From: Lutibacter sp. A64 | GTDB lineage: Bacteria; Bacteroidota; Bacteroidia; Flavobacteriales; Flavobacteriaceae | Length of the DNA stretch: 64,000 nucleotides | NCBI RefSeq assembly: GCF_022429565.1 | Contig: NZ_CP092487.1 | Span: forward strand, 1,149,001-1,213,000 | Direction of reading: 5' to 3' | In this document: piece after piece, positions 51,801-59,231 of the stretch | How positions within the stretch are numbered: the stretch's first letter is position 1 | Layout: every line of letters starts with the position of its first letter | The notes under the pieces: generated by a model | What the model saw: the letters and a program-made list of their open reading frames with translations, nothing else | The model's database searches: none | What the model was told of the DNA's origin: nothing | Translations under genes and position numbers: made by a program

Positions 51801-51991
51801 AACGCTTGGTAGATGGTTCGTCTTACAGATTACCTTCTTGGGGATGTTATACTTTAGATGGCAAAAATTTAGAAACCGAAGGTGTTAGTCCAGATATTTA
51901 TGTAAATGAAAATTTTAACGATCGTTTAATTGGAAAACAACCACAATTAGACAAAGCTATTGAAGAAATTTTAAAAGAATTAAATAACTAA
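48818..51991 (+). CDS. secreted tricorn-like S41 peptidase
   Basis: 1057 residues with a signal peptide (1-22, ending FFNYSQ). WD/PD40-type beta-propeller repeats fill about 30-540 (WSPDGKYVYFSSDR, VSPNGKWIAFTSNQ). A Lys-rich linker near 545-570 (EDEKKNKKKDSKNKK) leads to the core, PDZ and S41 protease domains. Catalytic residues match tricorn: Ser-His in GELNTSHFGF, and Ser-Asp in QQSLSDAEMTAAGF near 970. It should degrade oligopeptides in the periplasm. It is a single-gene unit ending at a bidirectional hairpin. Confidence 0.93.
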   Translation: MKQSLKTNLGLLLFFVTFFNYSQTEETYFTEHPTLTPDAEFIIYSYDSDLWKVATEGGTTQRLTAMQGNETNPSVSPNGKWIAFTSNQFGNNDVYIMPINGGNITQLTFHDSSDEVSSWSWDSSKIYFTSGRYNSFTTYSVNIDGGTPKRVFDHYFNTVHNLVENPLNDELYFNESWESGRFAHRKRYKGDYNPDIKSYNTKTKEFKKHTTYRGKDFAVTFDENGKLYFKSDEANGEYNLYTLQNGEKKQLTSFKTSIMWPKVSANGKKIVFRKDYQIYVYDVATRKTSKPTINTIKNNTLEKEQSYSVKGKISNFDISPDEKKIAFISRGKLFISDIEGKFVKEINTNPNEAVQEVKWLKNNKTLLYSQSYKGYYNWFTINADGTSKEKQLTKVLKNNRQIYFNSDLSQGVYLSGRNNICLLDLTTFKSEIIVTDELWAFYNSNPYFSPDDNYIIYNAYRDFETDVFTYNISTKTIDNLTNTKVSESEPVWSPDGKYVYFSSDRLQPSYPFGTKNSKIYQMALDKFEAPFKVEEVSKLFKEDEKKNKKKDSKNKKDKEETPKKDTLKITINTKGLMDRLTQISPSFGQQQKPSIIQKDKKTYVLYISNHSEGKSQLWKTTIEPFENNKTVKVSDKPIRNYQLVQAKKNTYILVGGSINKLDVAGNKLKEIAVDTKFELSLSKEFNQMYYEAWAGMEENFYNESFHGQDWQKLRDQYATYLPYISNRAQLRLIFNDMLGELNTSHFGFNSNGKEEATFYGTRSIATGIIFDNEKPFEINDIVKESPADVTGKNLRKGDKLVAVNGEKINSKNNRERYFSAPSSLREITLTFERNNSEFDVNIHTTSSGAIRDLIYDEWQDANQNYVDSKSNNRIAYVHMKNMGGGELQKFKEDLVSSTEADKDALILDLRYNTGGNVHDEVLRFLSQRTYLNWKYREGKLAKQSNFGYSDKPIVLLINQQSLSDAEMTAAGFKELGLGKIIGTETYRWIIFTSSKRLVDGSSYRLPSWGCYTLDGKNLETEGVSPDIYVNENFNDRLIGKQPQLDKAIEEILKELNN

Positions 51992-52013
51992 TTCTTTTAA
52001 ATTAATTATTAAA

Positions 52014-52051
52014 AAAAAGCCTGAATTCTACATACAGAATTCAGGCTTTTT
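52014..52051. terminator. bidirectional terminator between tricorn-like and alginate lyase genes
   Basis: A perfect 16-bp stem (AAAAAGCCTGAATTCT with its complement) and a 6-base loop, with A/T runs on both sides, lies between two convergent genes. Confidence 0.9.
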
Positions 52052-52064
52052 ATTTTGCAAAACA

Positions 52065-52958
52065 TTATATATGAGAAGTAATTACTTTATATAAAATAAC
52101 TTCTGCAGATGCTTCATAATCTTTATTCCATTTAAAATAATTACCCGTTTTAAAATAATTATTATGTAAATAACCATTTTCAACATAGTCAAAAACAAAG
52201 GTATAATCGGTTGCTATATTTTTTGTTTCACAAACTAAGGCATAGTATAATTTACCGTCTTCAACTTTTAATTTAATTGTAAATTTTTCATTATCAACTT
52301 TTCCAATGGTAATTTTCTCGTCAAATTTACTTGTCCAATCTTCACCAGCATCTGGTTTTAGATAATATTCAATTACAATATCTCCATTTTTCCATTGTAC
52401 TTTTACGGTTGCAGGAGAACCGTTTAAACCTTCTGTTTCAATTCCATGAATTTGTGCTACATATGTCTGCCCAGTTCCTTCACAATAAACAACTTGTACA
52501 GTAGATTCTAAAATGTGAGTTCCTGTAGACATTGACCAATTATCTGATGTAGTTTGATTTCCTTTCCAAAATTCACGCAATTCTGTTCTACAATATTTTC
52601 CATCATCTAAAGCGTAAGGCCCTCCAGAAGTTGTAAAGCCCGTAAATTTTGTATACATCGTATAACTTCCATCAGAATTCTCATAAAAATATTTAGATTG
52701 TTCAGCAGTTAACTTATTATTCTCTATAGTTTCATAAAAAATAGAAGTAGCGCTACCATTACCACGATTAACAGGTACCGATAAATACCAATTCTTCCAT
52801 GAGATATTAGCATTTTCTTCAGGTTCAATAACAACTTCCTCCTCTTCTTCTTCAATAATAACATCTTCCGTATCATCATTACTAGAATTACAAGAAATAA
52901 ATGTTATCATTAAAAACATTACCAAAAATTTGAAACTTGTATTAGATTGTATATGCAT
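52065..52958 (-). CDS. alginate lyase, polysaccharide lyase family 7, lipoprotein
   Basis: 297 residues. The signal peptide ends at lipobox Cys23 (ITFISC), followed by an acidic spacer (about 30-48, runs of Glu). The PL7 catalytic domain (about 52-297) shows R124-T-E-L-R-E, Q169-I-H171 and Y268-F-K-T-G-N-Y274, the three conserved blocks, with Gln, His and Tyr catalytic residues. The QIH form is usually linked to preference for guluronate-containing stretches. It is anchored to the outer membrane, probably on the cell surface. No SusC/SusD or other polysaccharide genes are near, so it is an orphan lyase. Confidence 0.93.
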   Translation of the reverse strand: MHIQSNTSFKFLVMFLMITFISCNSSNDDTEDVIIEEEEEEVVIEPEENANISWKNWYLSVPVNRGNGSATSIFYETIENNKLTAEQSKYFYENSDGSYTMYTKFTGFTTSGGPYALDDGKYCRTELREFWKGNQTTSDNWSMSTGTHILESTVQVVYCEGTGQTYVAQIHGIETEGLNGSPATVKVQWKNGDIVIEYYLKPDAGEDWTSKFDEKITIGKVDNEKFTIKLKVEDGKLYYALVCETKNIATDYTFVFDYVENGYLHNNYFKTGNYFKWNKDYEASAEVILYKVITSHI

Positions 52959-53259
52959 AAAAAATCATTTAAAAATCACTATTAAAAACTCTAAATAAAA
53001 ATAATTATTGTTTAAAGTATCATAGTTACAATTAACATTAACAAATTAAACTACCCAAAACATTATACTATTTTTTATCTTAAAATTAAAACTATTTATA
53101 GCTGTTTAAATAAGTACAAATAACAACTAATTTTTATGAAACGCTATTGAACAGTTAGTTAATTGTAATAATACACCAAGTTTAACGTAATTATAAGCTG
53201 TTAGTTTCTTTTATTTCAAATGAAAGCATGTATCTTTGCGTTTTAAAATAAACAAGAAA
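52959..53259. other. intergenic region between the divergent alginate lyase and immunophilin genes
   Basis: About 300 bases, very AT-rich. The only clear signal is the -7 element of the immunophilin gene at 53231. No palindrome, small gene or RNA structure stands out on either strand, and no TAnnTTTG is seen close before the alginate lyase gene. Confidence 0.6.
53231..53238 (+). promoter_or_regulatory. -7 promoter element of the immunophilin gene
   Basis: TATCTTTG matches TAnnTTTG and lies 21 bases before the ATG at 53260. It overlaps a TTG (53236) that would otherwise give an N-terminal extension of eight residues, so that TTG is not the start. Confidence 0.65.
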
Positions 53260-54192
53260 ATGGATAACGGATTATACGCAAAATTTAACACCACAAAAGG
53301 TGCTATTTTAGTAAACTTAGAATTTAAAAAAACACCTGGAACTGTTGGTAACTTTGTTGCTTTAGCTGAAGGTAATTTAGAAAATAATTCTAAACCACAA
53401 GGAAAACCTTACTATGACGGATTAAAATTTCATAGAGTAATAGCTGATTTTATGATTCAAGGGGGATGTCCTTTAGGAACAGGTACAGGATCTCCTGGAT
53501 ATAGTTTTGATGATGAATTTCATCCAGAATTAAAACACGATGCGCCTGGAGTTTTATCTATGGCAAACTCTGGACCTGCTTCTAACGGAAGTCAGTTTTT
53601 TATAACACATGTTGCGACTCCTTGGTTAGATCAAAAACATACTGTTTTTGGTAAAGTTGTAGAAGGGCAAGATGTTGTTGATAGCATTGCTCAAAATGAT
53701 ATAATAGAAACTCTTGAAATTATTAGAGTTGGTGAAGCTGCTGAAAAATTTAATGCTGTTGAAGCATTTAGAGTTTTTGAAGGCGCTAGAGCAAAAAGAG
53801 AAGCTGAAGCTAAAGCTGCTATGAAAGCTGAAATGGATAAAATAGCTACGGGTTACGATGAAACTCCTAGTGGATTACGCTATAAAGTTTTACAAGAAGG
53901 AAATGGTAAAAAAGCTGAAAAAGGAAACATGGTTTCTGTACATTATAAAGGTCAGTTATTAGACGGAAAAGTATTTGATTCTTCTTACCAACGCAAACAA
54001 CCTATTGATTTTACAATTGGTGTTGGACAAGTTATTCCTGGTTGGGATGAAGGAATTCAATTATTAAAAGTTGGAGACAAAGCTCGTTTAGTTATTCCTT
54101 CTGAATTGGCTTATGGTAGCCAAGGTGCTGGTGGAATTATACCTCCAAATGCAACATTAATTTTTGATGTAGAATTGGTAGCGGTTAAATAA
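53260..54192 (+). CDS. cyclophilin-FKBP fusion peptidyl-prolyl isomerase
   Basis: 310 residues from ATG 53260. The cyclophilin domain covers about 1-165 (FHRVIADFMIQGGCPLGTGTG, FHPELKHDAPGVLSMANSG, GSQFFITHVATPWLDQKHTVFG with the catalytic Arg in FHR). A short Ala/Glu/Lys helix (about 170-200) joins it to an FKBP domain at about 205-310 (VSVHYKGQLLDGKVFDSS, VIPGWDEGIQLLKVGDKARL, IPPNATLIFDVELV). Both active sites look complete. Dual-family immunophilins with this order have been described from Flavobacterium. No signal peptide is present, so it acts in the cytoplasm. Confidence 0.95.
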   Translation: MDNGLYAKFNTTKGAILVNLEFKKTPGTVGNFVALAEGNLENNSKPQGKPYYDGLKFHRVIADFMIQGGCPLGTGTGSPGYSFDDEFHPELKHDAPGVLSMANSGPASNGSQFFITHVATPWLDQKHTVFGKVVEGQDVVDSIAQNDIIETLEIIRVGEAAEKFNAVEAFRVFEGARAKREAEAKAAMKAEMDKIATGYDETPSGLRYKVLQEGNGKKAEKGNMVSVHYKGQLLDGKVFDSSYQRKQPIDFTIGVGQVIPGWDEGIQLLKVGDKARLVIPSELAYGSQGAGGIIPPNATLIFDVELVAVK

Positions 54193-54211
54193 TAATACTC
54201 CTTTAAAATTT

Positions 54212-54255
54212 AAAGAGGTTGTTTTAAATTAAATTTTAAAACAACCTCTTTTTTG
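54212..54255 (+). terminator. terminator after the immunophilin gene
   Basis: AAAGAGGTTGTTTTAAA (54212-54228) pairs perfectly with 54235-54251 around a 6-base loop and runs into TTTT. The arm end matches those at 6996 and 43382. Confidence 0.88.
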
Positions 54256-54514
54256 TAATAGCTATAAACATATTACAACGTCAAATCAAGAATAATAATA
54301 TATAAAAAATATATTAACAATTTTCTGTTCTTAAAAAAGCATTCTTAGACCTAAAATAACTTATTTTAAAATTAAAAACCAATAAATTAACAAGTTTTAC
54401 TTTAAGTTATCTGCTCATAAAAGTAAGGTTTATAATTTCAATAAAAATCTTTATTATAAAGGTATTTTTAATAATGAATAATGTAAATTTACATTCCATT
54501 AAATGTAGAATTAT
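54256..54514. other. long AT-rich leader region of a Crp/Fnr-family gene
   Basis: The 322-base gap between two plus-strand genes holds the terminator at 54212 and then about 260 AT-rich bases. No open frame is convincing. The only other structure is a palindrome near the following start codon. Confidence 0.6.
54480..54495. promoter_or_regulatory. candidate operator before the second Crp/Fnr-family gene
   Basis: AATGTAAATTTACATT is a perfect 16-bp palindrome ending 19 bases before the start codon at 54515. The position suits binding by the regulator encoded next. The low complexity of the sequence limits certainty. Confidence 0.4.
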
Positions 54515-55210
54515 ATGCCTGATTTTATAAAAAAGGAAACCGTTTCTAATTTCGACTTTATAGATGCCAAAAAATGCTTAAATAATTTAAATGAACAAGA
54601 GCAAAATGAACTTCTAAAAAATAAGAACGACATAGAGTTTGCACCAGATGAAATAATTATTAAAAGAGGTTTTGCCGTTAACCATATTTTGTATCTAGTA
54701 GATGGTTTAGCTAAACTTGAAATAGTTAATGATGGAAAACCTTATACAATTGGTTTGGTACAATCACATTCTTTCATTGGTATAATTTGCTGTTTTGCTT
54801 TTGAAAATTTTGACTTTACAGCTACTGCATTAGAAAAAACAAAAGTAAGTTTTATAGATAAAAGTGTATTTCAAAACTTTATTAAAACTAACGGAAATTT
54901 TGCTTTAGATTTAATTAAACATATGTCTGGTGTTTCTAATAATTTGTTTCATAGAATTACAACTCTTTCTCAAAAAAATATTGATGGAGCTTTATCATTA
55001 ATACTACTTGATTTTGCTGAAATTTACAAGAACAATTCTTTTAAAATTCCAATGGTTAGAAAAGACCTTGCAAATATGCTTGGCTATTCTAAAGAAAGCG
55101 TTATTAATACTTTATCAAAATTTAATAAAGAAAAAATCATTAAAGTTTCTGACAGAAAAATTGAAATAATTAACTTAAAAAAACTAAAACAAATTAGTAA
55201 ACTAGGGTAA
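54515..55210 (+). CDS. Crp/Fnr-family transcription regulator without FNR cysteine ligands
   Basis: 231 residues. A cyclic-nucleotide-binding fold covers about 25-140 (LYLVDGLAKLEIVNDGKPY, LVQSHSFIGIICCFAF), followed by a dimer helix and a winged helix-turn-helix at about 170-215 (VRKDLANMLGYSKESVINTL). It lacks an N-terminal CxxC pair, so it is not a 4Fe-4S FNR protein. The cyclic-nucleotide pocket does not show the classic phosphate-binding RxxS, so the ligand is unknown. It converges at 14 bases with a small lipoprotein gene. Confidence 0.85.
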   Translation: MPDFIKKETVSNFDFIDAKKCLNNLNEQEQNELLKNKNDIEFAPDEIIIKRGFAVNHILYLVDGLAKLEIVNDGKPYTIGLVQSHSFIGIICCFAFENFDFTATALEKTKVSFIDKSVFQNFIKTNGNFALDLIKHMSGVSNNLFHRITTLSQKNIDGALSLILLDFAEIYKNNSFKIPMVRKDLANMLGYSKESVINTLSKFNKEKIIKVSDRKIEIINLKKLKQISKLG

Positions 55211-55224
55211 AATTATACTGAATT

Positions 55225-55686
55225 TTAATTACACAATTCTATTCCCCAATCTGTATGCCCCCTACCTACTCTACATTTCCAATTATTTTTTATAGAAACA
55301 ACAAACCACCTATTATTTTCATTTTTTAATTCTAAAATAATTTTTTTTGCTTTTATAGAATCATCTAAAAGATTGTCATGCACTAAAGTGACTAAGGTAT
55401 TTCCATTTTCTAATTTTGCTTCTGAAATTTCTATAGATTCATTCCCCTCTCCTATTGTTACTTCATGTGGATAATAAATCTTCATTACCTCATTTGCTGA
55501 TACACTACCATTTTTTGATTTTAGCAAAACATTTATTGTTTCAGGATTTAATTCTTTAAACTTTTCGTTTACAGAAGTAATATGTTGAGTGGTCCCTTTT
55601 TCTTCATTTATTTTATCCGTTTTATGTTGTTTGTTGTTACAAGACAATAAAACCATCGTTAATAGTAATGTAATAATTTTTCTCAT
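55225..55686 (-). CDS. small lipoprotein of unknown function
   Basis: 153 residues with a lipoprotein signal (TLLLTMVLLSC, Cys16). The mature domain has alternating strands (GNESIEISEAKLENGNTLVTL) and ends with Cys residues (NWKCRVGRGHTDWGIELCN) that could form a disulfide. The size and pattern suggest a periplasmic NTF2-like or lysozyme-inhibitor-like fold, but this is a guess. The upstream region has no clear promoter match. Confidence 0.65.
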   Translation of the reverse strand: MRKIITLLLTMVLLSCNNKQHKTDKINEEKGTTQHITSVNEKFKELNPETINVLLKSKNGSVSANEVMKIYYPHEVTIGEGNESIEISEAKLENGNTLVTLVHDNLLDDSIKAKKIILELKNENNRWFVVSIKNNWKCRVGRGHTDWGIELCN

Positions 55687-55787
55687 GTTACTTATATTTT
55701 ATAATTTGAATAACGTATAAAATATGACATTTGTATAACTTTTGTTAAATACTAATCATATTTTTTTACAATATACATTGTGTCTAA

Positions 55788-58121
55788 TTATCGTATTCTA
55801 TTCTTCATTTCATCTTCAGTAATAAAACCATCTTTATTAATATCTCGTCTATCAAAATTTTCTTTTAGGCGCCCTTTTACTTCATTTTTTGATAATTTAT
55901 TATCCTTGTTAACATCCATTTTTTTAAGCAAGTTTTCAAATGAAGGAGCTATATTAGAGCTTTGAGAGTTATTATTTCTCCCATTCTTTAGCTGTGGTGC
56001 TTGTTGTCTATTTTTAGTTTCTTTATTTAGTTTTTGAGTTGTATTTATATTTTTTGTTGTTTCATTAATATCTCTAACACTTCTAACAAAATTATAAACA
56101 TACCTAACATCTCCTTGTGGTCCAAAAAACTGAGGGTAGCTATTTTTATTACCACTTTTAGGATCACTTCTTTGACAACCTGCACCATGCACATCCATTA
56201 AATTCCCTCTCATTTTTCCTTGTCCTTCACCAAAAGCAATATAAACCGCACTAGCATTTGGATTTCTACCATCTAAATGGGTTGTACTTGTCCAAAAATA
56301 TGGGTATTGACCTGTTTTTCCATTAGGATCACTAATTTCTGTTGTTTCAAAAATAGAATGTATAGCAGGTGAATTTGTAGTTTGTGGAGCTCTAGAATAA
56401 TCAACTATACTTTGTAATTCTTTGGCATTAGGTAAGCGCCAATCTGTATAAGAACCTAATTTTAGGTTATTAGAATATGTTAATGCCTCTTCCCAATTTT
56501 TTCCAACACCATCATCTACTTTTTGCCACATTAAACCAGTAGCATAATCGCTAACAGTACCATCTCCATTATCTATAAAATTATTTTGGCCATACGCAGT
56601 ATTACCACGTACCATTCTAAAATACATTTTATTTTCATTTTTAGTTCTTGGATTGTATTTAGGATATCCTTTAATACGCCCATCAATAAAATTTACACCA
56701 AAAATAGTTTCATTATTATTCATGGTTCTTCCTACATATTCGGTAGAAGACCAAGTTTGCGCATCTATTTCACGTTCACCATTGGTTGTATCTCCTAAAG
56801 GTTGAATAAAATAATCCGTATCTATAAACATATCAATAGCAACAGTTCCTTTTACTTTTCCTGTAAATAAAATAAGAGAATACAATTCTTTTATATTAGG
56901 GATTCTCCAATCTGAATATCCTCCTAAATTAGAATTTTCTGCTTTTAAAAGCGCTTCTTCAAGAGTCATTTTTAAGCCCATATCTTTTTGCCACATCAAT
57001 CCAGTTACATTATCAGTTACAGTACCATTTTTATTATCTGTATACGAAGGTTGGTTTCCATTGTAATTTGCATCTTGACCATAAAAGTCGTCATCTATAG
57101 ATGGTTCAGAAATAGTTTCTAAATCTGAATAATAACTTTTAACACCAGTATCAACAATTGGATATGTAAGGTTAAGTGCTGAATTTACTTTACTAATATT
57201 AGTTTCACTTAAACGCAAAGGCAACTTCATTAAATCTTTAGCATATAAAACTGTTCCTCCATAATTTTTACGAATAGCTACAGTTGTTGCTTCCTCATCC
57301 ACATTGGTAAAATTAAAATGTGTTAATACTAAATTTTTAACATTTGCTTCTTTAGCCATTTGAGAACTTTCCGATAAATTAACATGCGCTTTTTGTATAT
57401 TGCTTGTGTTATTTCTTGTATTTGCTCTATTCCCTCTATTTTTAGCTCTATTAGAACCTAATTCAATAGCTCCGCCAGAATCCATAATTAAATAATCTGC
57501 ATTTTTAGCCAAAATAGGCAGTGATTTAGAGTATGTTAAATCTCCTGAAATTACAATAGATTGGTTATCTACTTCAAAACGATAAGCTAAAGTTTTTATA
57601 CTGTGGTTTACTTCAGTACAACTTATTTTTATAGCACCAATATAAAAAGTTTCGTTTCCATCTAAATTTTTATAAGTAATATTATCTATTACATCATTTA
57701 AGTTTCTTCCAGATTTTGAAAGTCTATAGCTAATATCTTCATTATATACATCAAAAATATTAGTAACTAATGCAGTGGTTGGATTTGGACCTGCTACAGT
57801 TATACTATTTCCTCCCAAAAGTGATTGAATAAAAATAGGAGTAAATTCTTCGTTATGGTCTAAATGATGGTGTGTAAAAAGTAAACCATCAATAGTTCTA
57901 ATTTTAGTATTTAACTTATTTAAATTAGCTTGTGTACCATTTCCCATATCAACCAAAATTTCAGTATTTTTATAAGAAATTAATACTGAAGGCCCAGACC
58001 GATCTACATTAAATTTAGGCGAACCGGAACCTATTATTGTGGCCGTTAAATAATTATTATCTTCTTGAGAGAAGGCTTGTAAAGTAAGACAAACTAGAAT
58101 TAAAACTAAATATTTTTTCAT
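55788..58121 (-). CDS. secreted MBL-fold hydrolase fused to two DUF1566 domains and an EF-hand pair
   Basis: 777 residues. Signal peptide 1-19. MBL hydrolase domain about 25-310 with the complete metal motif H84-H-H86-L-D88-H89, GDLTYSKSL and a final LTHFN. Two DUF1566/Lcl_C domains follow, at about 360-510 and 520-690, each opening with GTV-(T/S)-D-x-(V/A)-TGLMWQK and containing YSDWRIPNIKEL or YTDWRLPNAKEL. A low-complexity Asn/Gln linker leads to two EF-hand loops (D733-VNKDNKLSKNE and D760-INKDGFITEDE). It is probably a periplasmic or surface enzyme with calcium binding. The substrate is unknown. Confidence 0.85.
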   Translation of the reverse strand: MKKYLVLILVCLTLQAFSQEDNNYLTATIIGSGSPKFNVDRSGPSVLISYKNTEILVDMGNGTQANLNKLNTKIRTIDGLLFTHHHLDHNEEFTPIFIQSLLGGNSITVAGPNPTTALVTNIFDVYNEDISYRLSKSGRNLNDVIDNITYKNLDGNETFYIGAIKISCTEVNHSIKTLAYRFEVDNQSIVISGDLTYSKSLPILAKNADYLIMDSGGAIELGSNRAKNRGNRANTRNNTSNIQKAHVNLSESSQMAKEANVKNLVLTHFNFTNVDEEATTVAIRKNYGGTVLYAKDLMKLPLRLSETNISKVNSALNLTYPIVDTGVKSYYSDLETISEPSIDDDFYGQDANYNGNQPSYTDNKNGTVTDNVTGLMWQKDMGLKMTLEEALLKAENSNLGGYSDWRIPNIKELYSLILFTGKVKGTVAIDMFIDTDYFIQPLGDTTNGEREIDAQTWSSTEYVGRTMNNNETIFGVNFIDGRIKGYPKYNPRTKNENKMYFRMVRGNTAYGQNNFIDNGDGTVSDYATGLMWQKVDDGVGKNWEEALTYSNNLKLGSYTDWRLPNAKELQSIVDYSRAPQTTNSPAIHSIFETTEISDPNGKTGQYPYFWTSTTHLDGRNPNASAVYIAFGEGQGKMRGNLMDVHGAGCQRSDPKSGNKNSYPQFFGPQGDVRYVYNFVRSVRDINETTKNINTTQKLNKETKNRQQAPQLKNGRNNNSQSSNIAPSFENLLKKMDVNKDNKLSKNEVKGRLKENFDRRDINKDGFITEDEMKNRIR

Positions 58122-58229
58122 TTTATATTTTCAAAGTAAGACTCTCTTTTTATAAAAAGGTTTAATCTTATGCAAATATATTTCTAGTGTTATCTATTTT
58201 AATAAGCTAAATACTAAAAAGCATTTTAA

Positions 58230-59069
58230 TTATGGTAAATATTTTTTATCAAAATTTGGTTTACGTTTTTCTAAAAACGCATCTCTACCTTCTTTAGCTT
58301 CTTCTGTCATATATGCTAAACGGGTTGCTTCACCTGCAAATACTTGTTGTCCTACCATACCATCATCGGTTAAATTCATTGCAAATTTTAACATTTTAAT
58401 AGAAGTTGGTGATTTTTCTAAAATCTCTTGCGCCCATTGATATGCAGTACTTTCTAATTCATCATGTGGAATTACAGCATTTACCATACCCATTTCAAAA
58501 GCTTCTTGTGCAGAATAATTTCTTCCTAAGAAAAATATTTCACGTGCTTTTTTTTGTCCAACCATTTTAGCCAAATATGCAGAACCGTAACCACCATCAA
58601 AACTAGTTACATCGGCATCTGTTTGTTTAAAAATTGCATGTTCTTTACTAGCTAAAGTTAAATCGCATACCACGTGCAAACTATGTCCGCCGCCAACAGC
58701 CCAACCTGGTACAACTGCAATTACAACTTTTGGCATAAAACGAATTAAACGTTGAACATCTAAAATGTTTAATCTGTGGTAATTATCTTCACCTACATAG
58801 CCTTGATGTCCACGTGCACGTTGATCTCCACCACTACAAAAACTATAAACGCCATCTTTAGTACTTGGTCCTTCGGCAGTTAGTAACACAACCCCAATAT
58901 TTAAATCTTCTTGTGCATCATGAAAGGCTTCTAATAATTCGCTTGTTGTTTTTGGTCTAAATGCATTTCTTACATTTGGTCTATTAAATGCAATACGTGC
59001 TACTCCACCACTTTTTTTATAGGTTATATCTTCAAATTCTTTAACTGTTTTCCATTTTATATTGCTCAT
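58230..59069 (-). CDS. menB: 1,4-dihydroxy-2-naphthoyl-CoA synthase
   Basis: 279 residues from the ATG at 59069. A TTG three codons earlier is less likely. It is a crotonase-fold enzyme of menaquinone synthesis that closes the second ring of the naphthoquinone. The MenB signatures are GVYSFCSGGDQRARGHQGY, the oxyanion region VVPGWAVGGGHSLHVVCDL, and the catalytic area TSFDGGYGSAYLAKMVGQKKAREI. Other men genes are not adjacent. Menaquinone is the respiratory quinone expected to feed the cbb3 chain in such bacteria. Confidence 0.96.
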   Translation of the reverse strand: MSNIKWKTVKEFEDITYKKSGGVARIAFNRPNVRNAFRPKTTSELLEAFHDAQEDLNIGVVLLTAEGPSTKDGVYSFCSGGDQRARGHQGYVGEDNYHRLNILDVQRLIRFMPKVVIAVVPGWAVGGGHSLHVVCDLTLASKEHAIFKQTDADVTSFDGGYGSAYLAKMVGQKKAREIFFLGRNYSAQEAFEMGMVNAVIPHDELESTAYQWAQEILEKSPTSIKMLKFAMNLTDDGMVGQQVFAGEATRLAYMTEEAKEGRDAFLEKRKPNFDKKYLP

Positions 59070-59181
59070 AACTATCAATTTTAGAAAGGTAAAAATAATT
59101 TATTTTATGTGTTTTTACCATTAATATAAAAGTTTATTTAATACCTTTTATCTTGGAAACTAAAAAAGAAAAATAAAACAG

Positions 59182-59189
59182 TAAATTTG
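59182..59189 (+). promoter_or_regulatory. -7 promoter element of the GAF-domain gene
   Basis: TAAATTTG matches TAnnTTTG and lies 42 bases before the ATG at 59232. Confidence 0.45.
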
Positions 59190-59231
59190 TAGCAATACTT
59201 ACGACAAACTAAAGAATATATATCTTTTTTC

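Noticed and set aside
53236-53259. TTG start giving eight more residues on the immunophilin
   Set aside because: The TTG is part of the promoter -7 element TATCTTTG, and ATG 53260 opens the conserved domain.
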